Below are positions 22,160 to 30,751 of a stretch of 38,383 nt of DNA, in pieces; position 1 is the stretch's first letter, and every line of letters starts with the position of its first letter. The stretch covers positions 1 through 38,383 of the forward strand of contig JAFUOK010000007.1 of NCBI GenBank assembly GCA_017481925.1, read 5' to 3'. The notes beneath the pieces are model-generated. The model was not told the DNA's origin. It searched no databases and saw only the letters and a program-made list of their open reading frames with translations. The translations under genes and the position numbers were made by a program. The DNA is from Alistipes sp. Lineage in GTDB: Bacteria > Bacteroidota > Bacteroidia > Bacteroidales > Rikenellaceae.

Positions 22160-23722
22160 ATGCCAAAGAGCATCACATTACAGCTGCCGCCGCGACTTGC
22201 GGCCGATGCCGAATTCTACACCTCGATGGCTGCCCGTCAGGCAGGCATACGCCGCGAGGATGTGGCTCTGGTGCGTGTCATAAAGCGATCTATCGACGCA
22301 CGTCGCTCGCCCGTAAAGGTAAACCTCACACTCGAAATATTCGTCGATCAGGAGCCGCAGCCTGCTCCCCTACACTTCGACTACCCCGATGTGAGCAACT
22401 CCACCGAGGTCGTTGTCGTGGGATCGGGTCCTGCAGGATTATTTGCCTCGTTGCGTCTGATTGAGTTAGGCCTAAAACCTATCCTTCTGGAGCGAGGCAA
22501 GGAGGTGCTGCCGCGCAAGCGTGACATTGCGCTCATTAACCGCAACCTCGAGATTGATCCCGACTCGAACTACGCCTTCGGCGCTGGTGGTGCGGGCACG
22601 TTCTCCGACGGTAAGTTATTCACACGCAGCAAGAAACGTGGCGACTACAACAAGGCTCTGCAGACGCTTGTCTTCCACGGTGCTACGCCCGAGATACTCT
22701 ACGAGGCACACCCCCACATCGGCACCGACCGTCTGCCGCGCATCATCAGCAACATCTGTAACACCATCACAAAGTCGGGCGGTGAGATACACTTCTCGTC
22801 GAAGGTTACGGGCTTCGAGCTGGACCACACACGTGGCCGCATAAAGGGAGTATGGGTGGGTGACAACCTCATCGAGGGTGCCGCCGTGGTGTTGGCTACG
22901 GGCCACTCGGCAAAGGATATTTACACTACGCTCCACCGCGACGGCGTACGCCTCGAGGCGAAGGGCTTTGCGATGGGTGTGCGCATCGAACATCCGCAAC
23001 GATTGATCGACTCAATACAATACCACTCGCCCGAACGTGACGAGTATCTGCCTGCGGCATCATACTCGCTCGTGAATCAGATCGAGGGGCGAGGTGTATA
23101 TTCATTCTGTATGTGTCCGGGCGGATTTATCGTGCCGGCAATGACCGACGCCGCGCAGTCGGTGGTGAATGGCATGTCACCCAGCGGTCGTAACTCGCAG
23201 TGGGCAAACTCGGGTCTTGTGACCGAGGTGCGCCCCGAGGATTACGCTTTTCTTATGGAGAAGCACGGCGCATTGGCGGGTCTGGTCTTCCAGCAGCAGT
23301 TGGAGGAGGCGGCACGACTCAATGGAGGCGAAAGGCAGGTAGCCCCCGCACAGCGAGTGTCGGACTTCGTGGCAGGGCGCGCCTCAACATCGCTGCCCCG
23401 CACATCATACATCCCCGGTCTGAAGTCGTCGCGTCTGGATCAGTGGATGCCTGAGTTTATGTCATCGGCACTGCGCAAGGGCATAGCCTCGTTCGACAAG
23501 AAGATGCGAGGATACGTGACGCCCAACGCCATTGTCGTGGGTGTGGAGTCGCGCACATCTACCCCCGTGCGCATCCCGCGCGACGGCGAGACGCTCATGC
23601 ACCCCGAGTTCAAAGGTCTCTTCCCCGCAGGTGAGGGAGCAGGCTATGCGGGCGGCATCGTCTCGGCAGCCCTCGACGGCGAGCGTGTAGCCGAGGCGGT
23701 GAGAAGTTATATTAAGGGGTAA
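22160..23722 (+). CDS. FAD-dependent dehydrogenase (COG2509-like)
   Basis: A 520-residue cytoplasmic flavoprotein. After an N-terminal domain of about 85 residues typical of this group (LQLPPRLAADAEFY), the dinucleotide-binding fold appears as VVVVGSGPAGLFASLRLIELG with LLERGKEV at the end of the second strand. Then come the group signature FGAGGAGTFSDGKLFTRSKKRG (read in parts), VLATGHSAKDIY, and the C-terminal FAD site LFPAGEGAGYAGGIVSAALDG. Members are widespread in Bacteroidetes and Firmicutes with no established substrate. A stand-alone gene, complete and of normal length. Confidence 0.92.
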   Translation: MPKSITLQLPPRLAADAEFYTSMAARQAGIRREDVALVRVIKRSIDARRSPVKVNLTLEIFVDQEPQPAPLHFDYPDVSNSTEVVVVGSGPAGLFASLRLIELGLKPILLERGKEVLPRKRDIALINRNLEIDPDSNYAFGAGGAGTFSDGKLFTRSKKRGDYNKALQTLVFHGATPEILYEAHPHIGTDRLPRIISNICNTITKSGGEIHFSSKVTGFELDHTRGRIKGVWVGDNLIEGAAVVLATGHSAKDIYTTLHRDGVRLEAKGFAMGVRIEHPQRLIDSIQYHSPERDEYLPAASYSLVNQIEGRGVYSFCMCPGGFIVPAMTDAAQSVVNGMSPSGRNSQWANSGLVTEVRPEDYAFLMEKHGALAGLVFQQQLEEAARLNGGERQVAPAQRVSDFVAGRASTSLPRTSYIPGLKSSRLDQWMPEFMSSALRKGIASFDKKMRGYVTPNAIVVGVESRTSTPVRIPRDGETLMHPEFKGLFPAGEGAGYAGGIVSAALDGERVAEAVRSYIKG

Positions 23723-23966
23723 AATCGATTTACATACTACGTTTATAAATTCTGTCCATTTAACCTCGGCAGAGAATCATTGTGTGGTTGCTAATCCCGA
23801 AAAATAGGCTTCAAACAGAGATGTAGCACATATCGGAGCCTATATTACGCAAGCAACAAGAGAGGAATTTGGGGTGAAAAATTGGCCTTTTGGGACCTGA
23901 ATGGAGGTGAAATGTTAAGCAAATGTTAAAATTTATTAATAAATTACAAAATTTTTTGAAAAACTC

Positions 23967-23997
23967 TTGCACGGTATCTTTTTTCGCCTTATCTTTG
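23967..23997 (+). promoter_or_regulatory. Promoter of the structured small RNA
   Basis: TTG (23967-23969), 20-nt spacer, TATCTTTG (23990-23997). Predicted start is near 24004. The stretch 23723-23966 upstream shows no gene, being AT-rich with short frames only. Confidence 0.75.
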
Positions 23998-24003
23998 CAC
24001 ACG

Positions 24004-24160
24004 AAGTTTTAAGGTTCATTTAGGTTAGTAGTTTTAGGTTGGTAGAGGCGATCGGCAGGTTGTAATCCAATGAGAGGCGTTTCTGTAGCGCGCGGATTAC
24101 TAAGACGAAGGACGGTGCTCGTCCGGAGTCGAATACCTCCCGTAACCCTCATTTTTTTTT
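24004..24160 (+). ncRNA. Structured small RNA, candidate Bacteroidales-1 / 6S-like
   Basis: A transcript of about 155 nt is bounded by a near-consensus promoter and a run of nine T (24152-24160). Helices visible by eye: closing pairs GGTT...AACC and GAGG...CCTC between the two ends, a perfect 7-bp GTAATCC (near 24064) with GGATTAC (near 24093), and GGACG/CGTCC with a 5-nt loop near 24110. No open frame. The size, promoter-defined 5' end and Bacteroidales host fit the described Bacteroidales-1 motif, and a rod-like fold would fit 6S RNA, but I cannot confirm the name without a covariance search. It is not SRP RNA, tmRNA or RNase P RNA, whose core sequences are absent. Confidence 0.6.
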
Positions 24161-24196
24161 GCACATTCATTCCCAGAGGGGATCTTATATATCGCT

Positions 24197-24222
24197 CCTG
24201 CCCGTGAGGTAGGATTTTTTTT
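24197..24222 (+). terminator. Second terminator after the small RNA
   Basis: CCTGCC (24197-24202) with GGTAGG (24208-24213), one G-U pair, followed by ATTTTTTTTT. It could define a longer form of the RNA of about 215 nt. Confidence 0.75.
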
Positions 24223-24240
24223 TGCCCATAAGTGAAGAAA

Positions 24241-24273
24241 AAAGGCTGTTCAACGAGGTGTTGAACAGCCTTT
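24241..24273 (-). terminator. Terminator of the queD-polA operon
   Basis: A perfect 14-bp stem, AAAGGCTGTTCAAC (24241-24254) with GTTGAACAGCCTTT (24260-24273), loop GAGGT. On the minus strand it is followed by TTTTTTCTTC; it lies 3 nt after the polA stop and can work in both directions. Confidence 0.9.
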
Positions 24274-24276
24274 ATT

Positions 24277-27141
24277 TTAATGTGCCTCCAGCCAATTCTC
24301 GCCCGTACCCGTATCGGAAATAAGTGGCACTCGCAGTGCGGCTACGCCCTCCATCGACTCCTTGACGATGCGGATGACCTGCTCGCTCTCGCTACGCAAC
24401 ATATCGACAATAACCTCATCGTGCACCTGCAGGATCATCTGCGAGCGGATGCCCTCCAGGCGGAAGCGGCGGCGAATCTCAATCATCGCAAGTTTCATAA
24501 TGTCGGCGGCACTGCCCTGAATGGGGGCGTTGATGGCGTTGCGCTCGGCCACGCCTCGTGCCACGGCATTGCGGGAGTCTATGTCGCGCAGCGTGCGACG
24601 ACGACCAAAGGCGGTCTCCACATATCCCTTCTCGCGGGCGTTGGCCACGGCCTGCTCCATATAGGTCTTGACCTGCGGATAGGTTGCGAAGTAACCCTCG
24701 ATAATCTCCTTGGCCTCCGTGCGTGGGATGTCCAATCGCTGGGCAAGGCCGAATGCCGAGATACCATATATAATACCGAAGTTGGCCGTCTTGGCCTTGC
24801 GGCGCTCGTCGGACGAAACCTCGTCGATGCTCTTGTGGAAGAGCTTGGCGGCCGTTGCCGAGTGAATATCCTCACCCTGGCGGAAGGCCTCGATAAGCGA
24901 GGGATCGGCACTCAGGTGCGCCATAAGTCGTAGCTCCACCTGACTGTAATCGGCCGCAAGCAGGATATGCTCCTCGTCCGAGGGGACAAAGGCTCGGCGT
25001 ATGCGACGTCCCATATCGTCTCGCACGGGGATATTTTGCAGATTGGGGTTGGTCGATGAGAGGCGACCGGTAGCCGTCACGGCCTGATTGAACGAGGTGT
25101 GGATGCGCCCCGTCACGGGATTGACCAGCAGCGGCAGAGCCTCGACGTAGGTCGAGATAAGTTTCTTCACGCCACGGTATTGCAGTATCAGATCGACTAT
25201 GCGGTGCTTGCCCGCAAAGCCCTGCAGGTACTCCTCGTCGGTGGAGAACTGACGCGTGCGGGTCATCTTGGGTTTGTCCGTGATGCGCATCTTGGCAAAG
25301 AGAACCTCGCCCAGCTGACGTGCCGAGTTGATGTTGAGCATCGGCTCGTCGGCAATCTCACGTATCTCACGCTCAAGCGCCTGCGAGAGCTGATTCAGCT
25401 CCACGGCATAGTCGGCAAGTTGTTGAGTATCAATCTTCACACCCGCCAGCTCCATATCGGCCAGCACGTCGATCATCGGCTCCTCGACCTTGAGATAAAG
25501 CTCCTCCAATCGCTGCTCGCAGAGCATAGGCCACAGCACCTGCTTGAGCTGCATAGTGATGTCGGCATCCTCGGCGGCATACTCCTTGACGAGCGGTATG
25601 GCCACCTGATCCATCGTAAGGGTGCGGGAGCCCTTGCCTATAAGGTTTTCGATAGGTATTGGCGAGTAGCTGAGATAACGCTCGGCCAAAAAGTTCATAT
25701 TGTGACGCGACTCCGAGTCGAGCAGATAGTGCACGATCATGGTGTCAATCTTGCGGCCACGCACCTCAATGCCCAGACGCGAGAGCACCATCAGGTCGAA
25801 TTTTATGTTCTGTGCAACCTTCGTAATGCGCTCATCCTCAAACAGTGGTCGCACGGTCTCGGCGAAGGCAGGGGTGTTCTCCACGGTAAAGGATACATAC
25901 CACGCCTCGTGCGCCCGTGTGGCGAACGACATACCCACGATGCGGTCGCGGAAGTGGTCGAAGCCCGTGGTCTCGGTGTCGAAGCAGAACTCCTCCTCGC
26001 GGCTTAACTGCTCGACCAGCGTCTGCAACTGCGGCAGCGTCTCCACCAGATGATAGGTGTGGGGCGTAGTATCTATTGTAGCAAAAACATCACTCGCGGG
26101 CTCCTCCACCGTAGGCTCTACAACGGGTGTAGCGGCGGGCGCAGGCTCGGCAAGGGCAGCGAACAAATCACCCTGACCTGCCAATGCCTCACGTTTCTTG
26201 GCGGCCGAGCGTGCCTGTGCTATCTCGGCGAGTTGTCGCTGGGGGTCCTGACGCGGAACATTCAGATCCTCGGCAGGGGCCATATTCTGCACATCACGCA
26301 GGAACGAAGTGAAATCCAACTCGGCATACAGTGCTCGCAGAGCGTCAATATTGGGAGGGCAGATCTCAAGATCCTGAGGCGAAAACTCCACGGGCACATC
26401 GGTGCAGATGGTTGCCAGACGCTTCGAGAGCAGCAGACGGTCGCCCCACGCGGCAATCTTCTCGCCCTGCTTACCCTTGATGCTCTGCACGTTGGCAAGG
26501 ATCGTCTCGCAATCGCCCCACTCGCCAACCAACTTGCAGGCACCCTTCTCGCCAATGCCCGGCACACCGGGGATATTATCCGACGCATCGCCCCAGATAG
26601 CCAAAATATCTCGCACCAATACGGGGTCTGTGATGCCATACTTGGCACATATATCCTCCTCGCGCACGATCTCTATGCCGTCGCCCTTCTGCTTGTAGAG
26701 GTGGCGATGAGGGCCTACCAGCTGACCGTAATCCTTGTCGGGCGTGACCATATATACATCATACCCCTCGGCCGAGGCTTTATGTGCCAGCGTACCGATA
26801 ACATCGTCAGCCTCATAACCCTCAATTTCATACACGGGGATACGCATAGCCTCCAGCAGACGACGCAGGTAGGGTACCGAGGTGATAATATCCTCGGGCG
26901 TGGCGGGGCGGTTGGCCTTATATTCGGGGTAGAGGTCACGACGGAAGCATCCCCCCTTGGGGTCGAGTGCTACACCCAGCAGGTCGGGCTTTTCGCGCTT
27001 CTGTATGTCGCGCAGAAACTTCGTGAAGCCAAACAGAATGGAGGTGTTCATGCCGTTGCGGTTACGCATCGGACGACCGAAGAAGGCGTAGTAATATTTG
27101 AATACGAGCGCGTAGGCGTCGATAAGGAATAAACGTTTCAT
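24277..27141 (-). CDS. polA: DNA polymerase I
   Basis: A 954-residue polymerase with all three activities apparently intact. The N-terminal 5'-3' exonuclease covers about 1-290 (KRLFLIDAYALVFKYYYA, YEADDVIGTLAHKA, WGDASDNIPGVPGIGEKGA). The 3'-5' exonuclease has EFCFDTETTGF near residue 388, retaining the Asp and Glu metal ligands. The polymerase domain has LLAADYSQVELRLMAHLS, KTANFGIIYGISAFGLAQRL and MILQVHDEVIVD. It fills gaps in replication and repair. It is 6 nt downstream of queD and ends at a strong terminator. An Ala/Pro/Glu-rich linker (about 320-350) joins the first two domains. Confidence 0.98.
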   Translation of the reverse strand: MKRLFLIDAYALVFKYYYAFFGRPMRNRNGMNTSILFGFTKFLRDIQKREKPDLLGVALDPKGGCFRRDLYPEYKANRPATPEDIITSVPYLRRLLEAMRIPVYEIEGYEADDVIGTLAHKASAEGYDVYMVTPDKDYGQLVGPHRHLYKQKGDGIEIVREEDICAKYGITDPVLVRDILAIWGDASDNIPGVPGIGEKGACKLVGEWGDCETILANVQSIKGKQGEKIAAWGDRLLLSKRLATICTDVPVEFSPQDLEICPPNIDALRALYAELDFTSFLRDVQNMAPAEDLNVPRQDPQRQLAEIAQARSAAKKREALAGQGDLFAALAEPAPAATPVVEPTVEEPASDVFATIDTTPHTYHLVETLPQLQTLVEQLSREEEFCFDTETTGFDHFRDRIVGMSFATRAHEAWYVSFTVENTPAFAETVRPLFEDERITKVAQNIKFDLMVLSRLGIEVRGRKIDTMIVHYLLDSESRHNMNFLAERYLSYSPIPIENLIGKGSRTLTMDQVAIPLVKEYAAEDADITMQLKQVLWPMLCEQRLEELYLKVEEPMIDVLADMELAGVKIDTQQLADYAVELNQLSQALEREIREIADEPMLNINSARQLGEVLFAKMRITDKPKMTRTRQFSTDEEYLQGFAGKHRIVDLILQYRGVKKLISTYVEALPLLVNPVTGRIHTSFNQAVTATGRLSSTNPNLQNIPVRDDMGRRIRRAFVPSDEEHILLAADYSQVELRLMAHLSADPSLIEAFRQGEDIHSATAAKLFHKSIDEVSSDERRKAKTANFGIIYGISAFGLAQRLDIPRTEAKEIIEGYFATYPQVKTYMEQAVANAREKGYVETAFGRRRTLRDIDSRNAVARGVAERNAINAPIQGSAADIMKLAMIEIRRRFRLEGIRSQMILQVHDEVIVDMLRSESEQVIRIVKESMEGVAALRVPLISDTGTGENWLEAH

Positions 27142-27147
27142 AGGAAT

Positions 27148-27600
27148 TTACAAATTATCCGCGGCATACCACTCGGCATACGACGAGGCCGTTTCGTGCA
27201 GGCGCAGTGAGTAGAGTTCCACCTCGTCGGGCAGCGTCTCGAGCAGTCGCTCGGCAAAGTCCGAGAGCATATTTTCGCACGTGGGCTGGTAATCGACCAT
27301 CACGATGTTGGAATAGATGCCATCCAGCATCTCGCGCAGGTGGTGTCCCTGCTCGGTGCGGCGCACCACGAAGGCGTGGTCAAACTGCGAGATTATCTGC
27401 TCGTTCACTATACGTTTCAGCAAGCCGAAGTCCATCACCATACCCTGCTTGGGGTCACACTCATCTGTCGAGGGCTCGCCCTTGATGGTGACGAACAGTC
27501 GGTACGAGTGACCGTGAATCTCACGACAAGCGCCATCGTAGCCCTCAAGCGAGTGGGCCGCCTCGAACGAAAACTCCTTGGTAAGTCGAATTGTTGCCAT
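27148..27600 (-). CDS. queD: 6-carboxytetrahydropterin synthase (QueD/PTPS family)
   Basis: A 150-residue enzyme of the T-fold superfamily that converts 7,8-dihydroneopterin triphosphate to 6-carboxytetrahydropterin in queuosine precursor (preQ0) synthesis. Zinc ligands are visible in EFSFEAAHSL and REIHGHSYRL, preceded by the catalytic Cys in DGACREIHGH. LDHAF-like QFDHAF and the C-terminal LHETASSYAEW supply the remaining active-site residues. Its substrate is made by GTP cyclohydrolase I, which the same window encodes (folE, 30752-31357). It is the first gene of an operon with polA and has its own consensus promoter. Confidence 0.94.
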   Translation of the reverse strand: MATIRLTKEFSFEAAHSLEGYDGACREIHGHSYRLFVTIKGEPSTDECDPKQGMVMDFGLLKRIVNEQIISQFDHAFVVRRTEQGHHLREMLDGIYSNIVMVDYQPTCENMLSDFAERLLETLPDEVELYSLRLHETASSYAEWYAADNL

Positions 27601-27620
27601 AGTTGTGCTGTTGATTTAGA

Positions 27621-27652
27621 CAAAAATACGTTTTTTCTCCCGTATGTGCAAA
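27621..27652 (-). promoter_or_regulatory. Promoter of queD-polA
   Basis: On the minus strand TTTG (27649-27652), 20-nt spacer, TATTTTTG (27621-27628). The -33 box lies within the T-run of the adjoining terminator, so the two signals are packed together. Confidence 0.75.
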
Positions 27653-27657
27653 AAAAA

Positions 27658-27687
27658 GGGTTCCCCAACTTTTTTGTTGAGCAACCC
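27658..27687 (-). terminator. Terminator of the kbl-lrp transcript
   Basis: GGGTT (27658-27662) with AACCC (27683-27687), and inside it CAAC (27666-27669) with GTTG (27676-27679). On the minus strand TTTTTTTT follows. It lies beyond repeat copy 1. Confidence 0.8.
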
Positions 27688-27698
27688 CTATTATGCCA

Positions 27699-27888
27699 GA
27701 ACGTGTATAACAAGAGGGATTTCAAGGCTTGCGAAGCCCGAAAAAGCGGAGTTTACAGAGGCGTAAATGAGCATTTTAAGGGCGAGCGTAACGTTGCGTT
27801 TAAGCGAGGGCAGAGGGTGCTTGCACACTTTGCCGAGCGAAGCAACGAAAAGGAACTTAACGCAGAAATCACCTTGTTAGACGCGTTC
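27699..27888 (-). repeat. Stem-loop repeat, copy 1 (after lrp)
   Basis: A 190-bp member of the three-copy family. Ends GAACGTGTATAACAAG (27699-27714) and CTTGTTAGACGCGTTC (27873-27888) are complementary at 14 of 16 positions. A central hairpin TTTAC/GTAAA lies at 27752-27767. It is longer than the other copies because of about 65 extra bases near 27795-27860 built from related GCGAGCG/AACG words. It begins 24 nt after the lrp stop, oriented as the others are to their upstream gene. Confidence 0.85.
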
Positions 27889-27912
27889 AAAATATTTTTG
27901 ATTTTCGCTACT

Positions 27913-28386
27913 TTAATCGCCCAAGCAATCTACATAAATCTCACGCTGGAACGACTCGTTGAGCGACATATAGGTCTGCGTGCTCGACACACCCTGCACG
28001 TGCAGAATCTTGTCGAAGATAGTACGCATCAGGTGCTCGTTGTCGATGCAGTAGAGCTTGACCATCAGGTTGTAAGAACCTGTGATGTAGTGGCACTCGA
28101 CGATCTCGGGGATCTTCTTCAGCAGCTCGACAGTGTCCTGCTGACGAGTGATATCGCTCACGCGAATCGAAATAAATGCACACACATCAAAGCCCAATGA
28201 TTTGGGTGCCACCACAAGGCGGCTGCCCTGAATCACGCCCATATCCTCCAACTTCTTGATGCGCTGGTGGATGGCAGCACCCGAAATGCCGCACTCGCGA
28301 GCAATCTCCAAGAATGGCGTACGGGCGTTCTTGATCAGAAAACGGAGGATTTTTTTATCCGTTGCATCCAATGTTGTCTTTGCCAT
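27913..28386 (-). CDS. Lrp/AsnC family transcriptional regulator
   Basis: A 157-residue regulator with an N-terminal helix-turn-helix (LDATDKKILRFLIKNARTPFLEIARECGISGAAIHQRIKKLE read in parts) and a C-terminal RAM/AsnC ligand-binding domain (VCAFISIRVSD, IVECHYITGSYNLMVKLYC). Proteins of this family form octamers and sense amino acids. It follows kbl by 17 nt on the same strand, so it probably controls amino-acid metabolism genes such as kbl itself. Confidence 0.95.
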   Translation of the reverse strand: MAKTTLDATDKKILRFLIKNARTPFLEIARECGISGAAIHQRIKKLEDMGVIQGSRLVVAPKSLGFDVCAFISIRVSDITRQQDTVELLKKIPEIVECHYITGSYNLMVKLYCIDNEHLMRTIFDKILHVQGVSSTQTYMSLNESFQREIYVDCLGD

Positions 28387-28403
28387 AGTCCTTTCTCTCT
28401 TTA

Positions 28404-29591
28404 TTATTTCAATACTCCCAACTCCTTGCCAATCTTCACGAAGGCCTCAACACAGCGGTCGAGCTGCTCGGTTGTGTGACCTGCCGACACCTGCACGCGG
28501 ATACGAGCCTGGCCCTTCGGCACTACGGGGTAGTAGAAGCCCGTAACGAATACGCCCTCCTCCTGCAACTTGGCGGCGAAGTCCTGCGAAAGCTTTGCGT
28601 CGTACAGCATCACGGCGCAGATAGCCGACTGCGTAGGCTTGATGTCGAAGCCTGCAGCGATCATCTTGGTGCGGAAGTGCTCCACATTTGCAGCCAGACG
28701 GTCGTGCAGCTCGTCGCTCTCGGCCAACATCTTGAACATCTCGATACCTGCACCTACTACTGCGGGGGGCAGCGAGTTAGAGAACAGATAGGGACGTGAG
28801 CGCTGACGCAACATATCGATAATCTCCTTGCGACCCGTAGTAAAGCCGCCCACAGCACCACCAAAGGCCTTGCCCAGCGTACCGGTGAGGATATCTACCT
28901 CTCCGCGCAGGTTGTAAAGCTCGGTGATACCGCGACCGGTCTTGCCCAGCACACCTGCCGAGTGGCACTCATCGACCATAACCAGGGCGTCGTACTTCTC
29001 AGCCAGGGCGCAGATCTCATCCAGCGGTGCGGCGTTGCCATCCATAGAGAAGACACCGTCGGTAACGATGATACGGAAACGCTGTGCCTGCGCACGCTTC
29101 AGGCAATCCTCCAGCTCGGCCATATCGGCGTTGGCATAGCGGTAACGCACAGCCTTGCAAAGGCGCACACCGTCGATGATTGAGGCGTGGTTCAGGGCGT
29201 CAGAGATGATGGCATCCTGCTCTGTAAGGAGGGGTTCGAATACACCACCATTAGCATCGAAGCAGGCAGCGTAGAGGATGGTATCCTCGGTGCCGAAGTA
29301 GTCGGCGATAGCCTTCTCCAACTCCTTGTGCATATCCTGGCAACCGCAGATAAAACGTACTGACGACATACCGAAGCCACGCTCGTCCATAGCCTTCTTG
29401 GCCGCCTCGATAAGGCGCGCATTGTCCGAGAGGCCGAGGTAGTTGTTGGCGCAGAAGTTCAATACCTTCTTGCCTGCCACGTCGATCTCGGCACGCTGGG
29501 GTGACTCGATTATTCGTTCGGTCTTATAAAGACCAGCCGCCTTGATGTCGGCCAACTCCTTCTGGAGATGTTCTTTAATTTTTCCGTACAT
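28404..29591 (-). CDS. kbl: Glycine C-acetyltransferase (2-amino-3-ketobutyrate CoA ligase)
   Basis: A 395-residue PLP enzyme, close to the usual 398. It cleaves 2-amino-3-oxobutyrate with CoA to glycine and acetyl-CoA in threonine breakdown. Signatures are LNFCANNYLGLSDN, SVRFICGCQDMHKELE, VDECHSAGVLGKTGRGI and the PLP-lysine loop DILTGTLGKAFGGAVGGF. The serine palmitoyltransferase/KBL family is alpha-oxoamine synthase; the FICG and GTLGKAFGG motifs favour Kbl over the other members. No threonine dehydrogenase gene is in the window. Operon with the Lrp regulator downstream. Confidence 0.93.
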   Translation of the reverse strand: MYGKIKEHLQKELADIKAAGLYKTERIIESPQRAEIDVAGKKVLNFCANNYLGLSDNARLIEAAKKAMDERGFGMSSVRFICGCQDMHKELEKAIADYFGTEDTILYAACFDANGGVFEPLLTEQDAIISDALNHASIIDGVRLCKAVRYRYANADMAELEDCLKRAQAQRFRIIVTDGVFSMDGNAAPLDEICALAEKYDALVMVDECHSAGVLGKTGRGITELYNLRGEVDILTGTLGKAFGGAVGGFTTGRKEIIDMLRQRSRPYLFSNSLPPAVVGAGIEMFKMLAESDELHDRLAANVEHFRTKMIAAGFDIKPTQSAICAVMLYDAKLSQDFAAKLQEEGVFVTGFYYPVVPKGQARIRVQVSAGHTTEQLDRCVEAFVKIGKELGVLK

Positions 29592-29620
29592 AGTTTTCTA
29601 TTTTTTTGTGTTTATGTTTT

Positions 29621-30517
29621 TCAATATTTTCCCAACCTTTCGGCTATTCCGTCCTTGTAGGCACGCCACAGACGAGCCACATCGCTCCACGTCCAACCCT
29701 TCGAGAAGGGTGCCGACACAGCTGCCGTGAGAATATATCCCGCCACACCAATAAATCCGCGCACATAGCGCACGCCCCACGTGCGACCGTAGTGGTGGTT
29801 GAGGTAGGCGGAGTTGCGGACATGGTAGAATCGCTTCCACTTCTTTTTCTGCTGTCGCTCGGCCCACGTGTCGTTGCTAAAGAACAGCTGCTTATCCATC
29901 TGCGCTACAGGAACGTAGAGTATCTTCCACCCTGCCAGCACCGTGCGCAGACAGTAGTCCGTGTCGTCGCAGAAGATAAAGAGCTCCTTGTTGGGCAGGC
30001 CAATCTGCTCGACCACCGCACGACGAATGAATGGGCCCTCGAAGGCCGTGCCGGCGATCTGGATGGTGTCATCGACCTGCATCTTGCGCAGCTTGCCCTC
30101 GTACATCGACGAGAAGGGATTTGTAAGGTTGTAACGCTGAAAATCGTTGGTGTAGATCTTCCCGTCGAGGAATCGACGCGGCGCCAGCATGCCCACCTGC
30201 TCATCCGCAGCCTCCCGAAGCAGAGCCTCCAAGCAGCCCTCGCGTGGGAATACATCGTCGTCCATGCACCATATCCAGTCGGCGCCCATCTTCATGGCGG
30301 CATCGATGCCGGTATAGAAGCCTCCCGAGCCTCCCACATTATCCTGGTGGATAACCTTGAGGTCGGTCTGCTCATCGAGCCACTCGTGCGTGCCGTCGGT
30401 CGAGCCGTTATTAACCACCAGGATGGTGGTCAGCGGACCCTGCTTGCGAAGGCACGAGATGTTCTTCTGGAGCAACTCTCGGCGGTTGAATGTGACGACT
30501 ACTGCTGTGATGTTCAT
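29621..30517 (-). CDS. Family 2 glycosyltransferase (rhamnosyl/galactofuranosyl-type)
   Basis: A 298-residue cytoplasmic GT-A enzyme: ITAVVVTFNRRELLQKNI at the start, VVNNGSTDGT for nucleotide binding, GSGGFYTGIDAAMKMGADWIWCMDDDVFP (read in parts) with the metal-binding DDD motif, and a C-terminal RRxxW-like region. The long-spaced DDD with a following FPREGCLEALL resembles GlfT2 and RfbF-type transferases, which add galactofuranose or rhamnose to surface glycans. Start set at 30515-30517 since the fold begins there; an upstream open frame to 30571 would cover the promoter. Confidence 0.88.
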   Translation of the reverse strand: MNITAVVVTFNRRELLQKNISCLRKQGPLTTILVVNNGSTDGTHEWLDEQTDLKVIHQDNVGGSGGFYTGIDAAMKMGADWIWCMDDDVFPREGCLEALLREAADEQVGMLAPRRFLDGKIYTNDFQRYNLTNPFSSMYEGKLRKMQVDDTIQIAGTAFEGPFIRRAVVEQIGLPNKELFIFCDDTDYCLRTVLAGWKILYVPVAQMDKQLFFSNDTWAERQQKKKWKRFYHVRNSAYLNHHYGRTWGVRYVRGFIGVAGYILTAAVSAPFSKGWTWSDVARLWRAYKDGIAERLGKY

Positions 30518-30540
30518 AACGTGGCACTTACAATTTTCAA

Positions 30541-30571
30541 CAAAATTACAAAACATTATCAACACAAACAA
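30541..30571 (-). promoter_or_regulatory. Promoter of the glycosyltransferase gene
   Basis: On the minus strand TTG (30569-30571), 20-nt spacer, TAATTTTG (30541-30548). It lies in the divergent region between this gene and folE. Confidence 0.6.
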
Positions 30572-30712
30572 CAGTTTTTACTACTTTTTTCGGGTTTTGA
30601 TTACGATTTGTAACACTCTTTGACCCGAAGAGAGAAAAAAGCAAACTACACCGAGGTTTTATTTGTTAATCAACTCTGCGCACCATATTACTTCACATTT
30701 CGGCGCCGGAGG

Positions 30713-30743
30713 TTGGAAAATAGCCAAACAATGATTAACTTTG
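30713..30743 (+). promoter_or_regulatory. Promoter of folE, directly abutting the start codon
   Basis: TTG (30713-30715), 20-nt spacer, TAACTTTG (30736-30743). The expected transcription start is about 30749-30751, which is at or just before the ATG at 30752. Confidence 0.7.
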
Positions 30744-30751
30744 CCTCGTAT

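Noticed and set aside
24004-24160. tmRNA, SRP RNA or RNase P RNA
   Set aside because: The tag-peptide and tRNA-like end of tmRNA, the GGAAGG-loop core of SRP RNA and the GAGGAAAGTCC core of RNase P are all absent.
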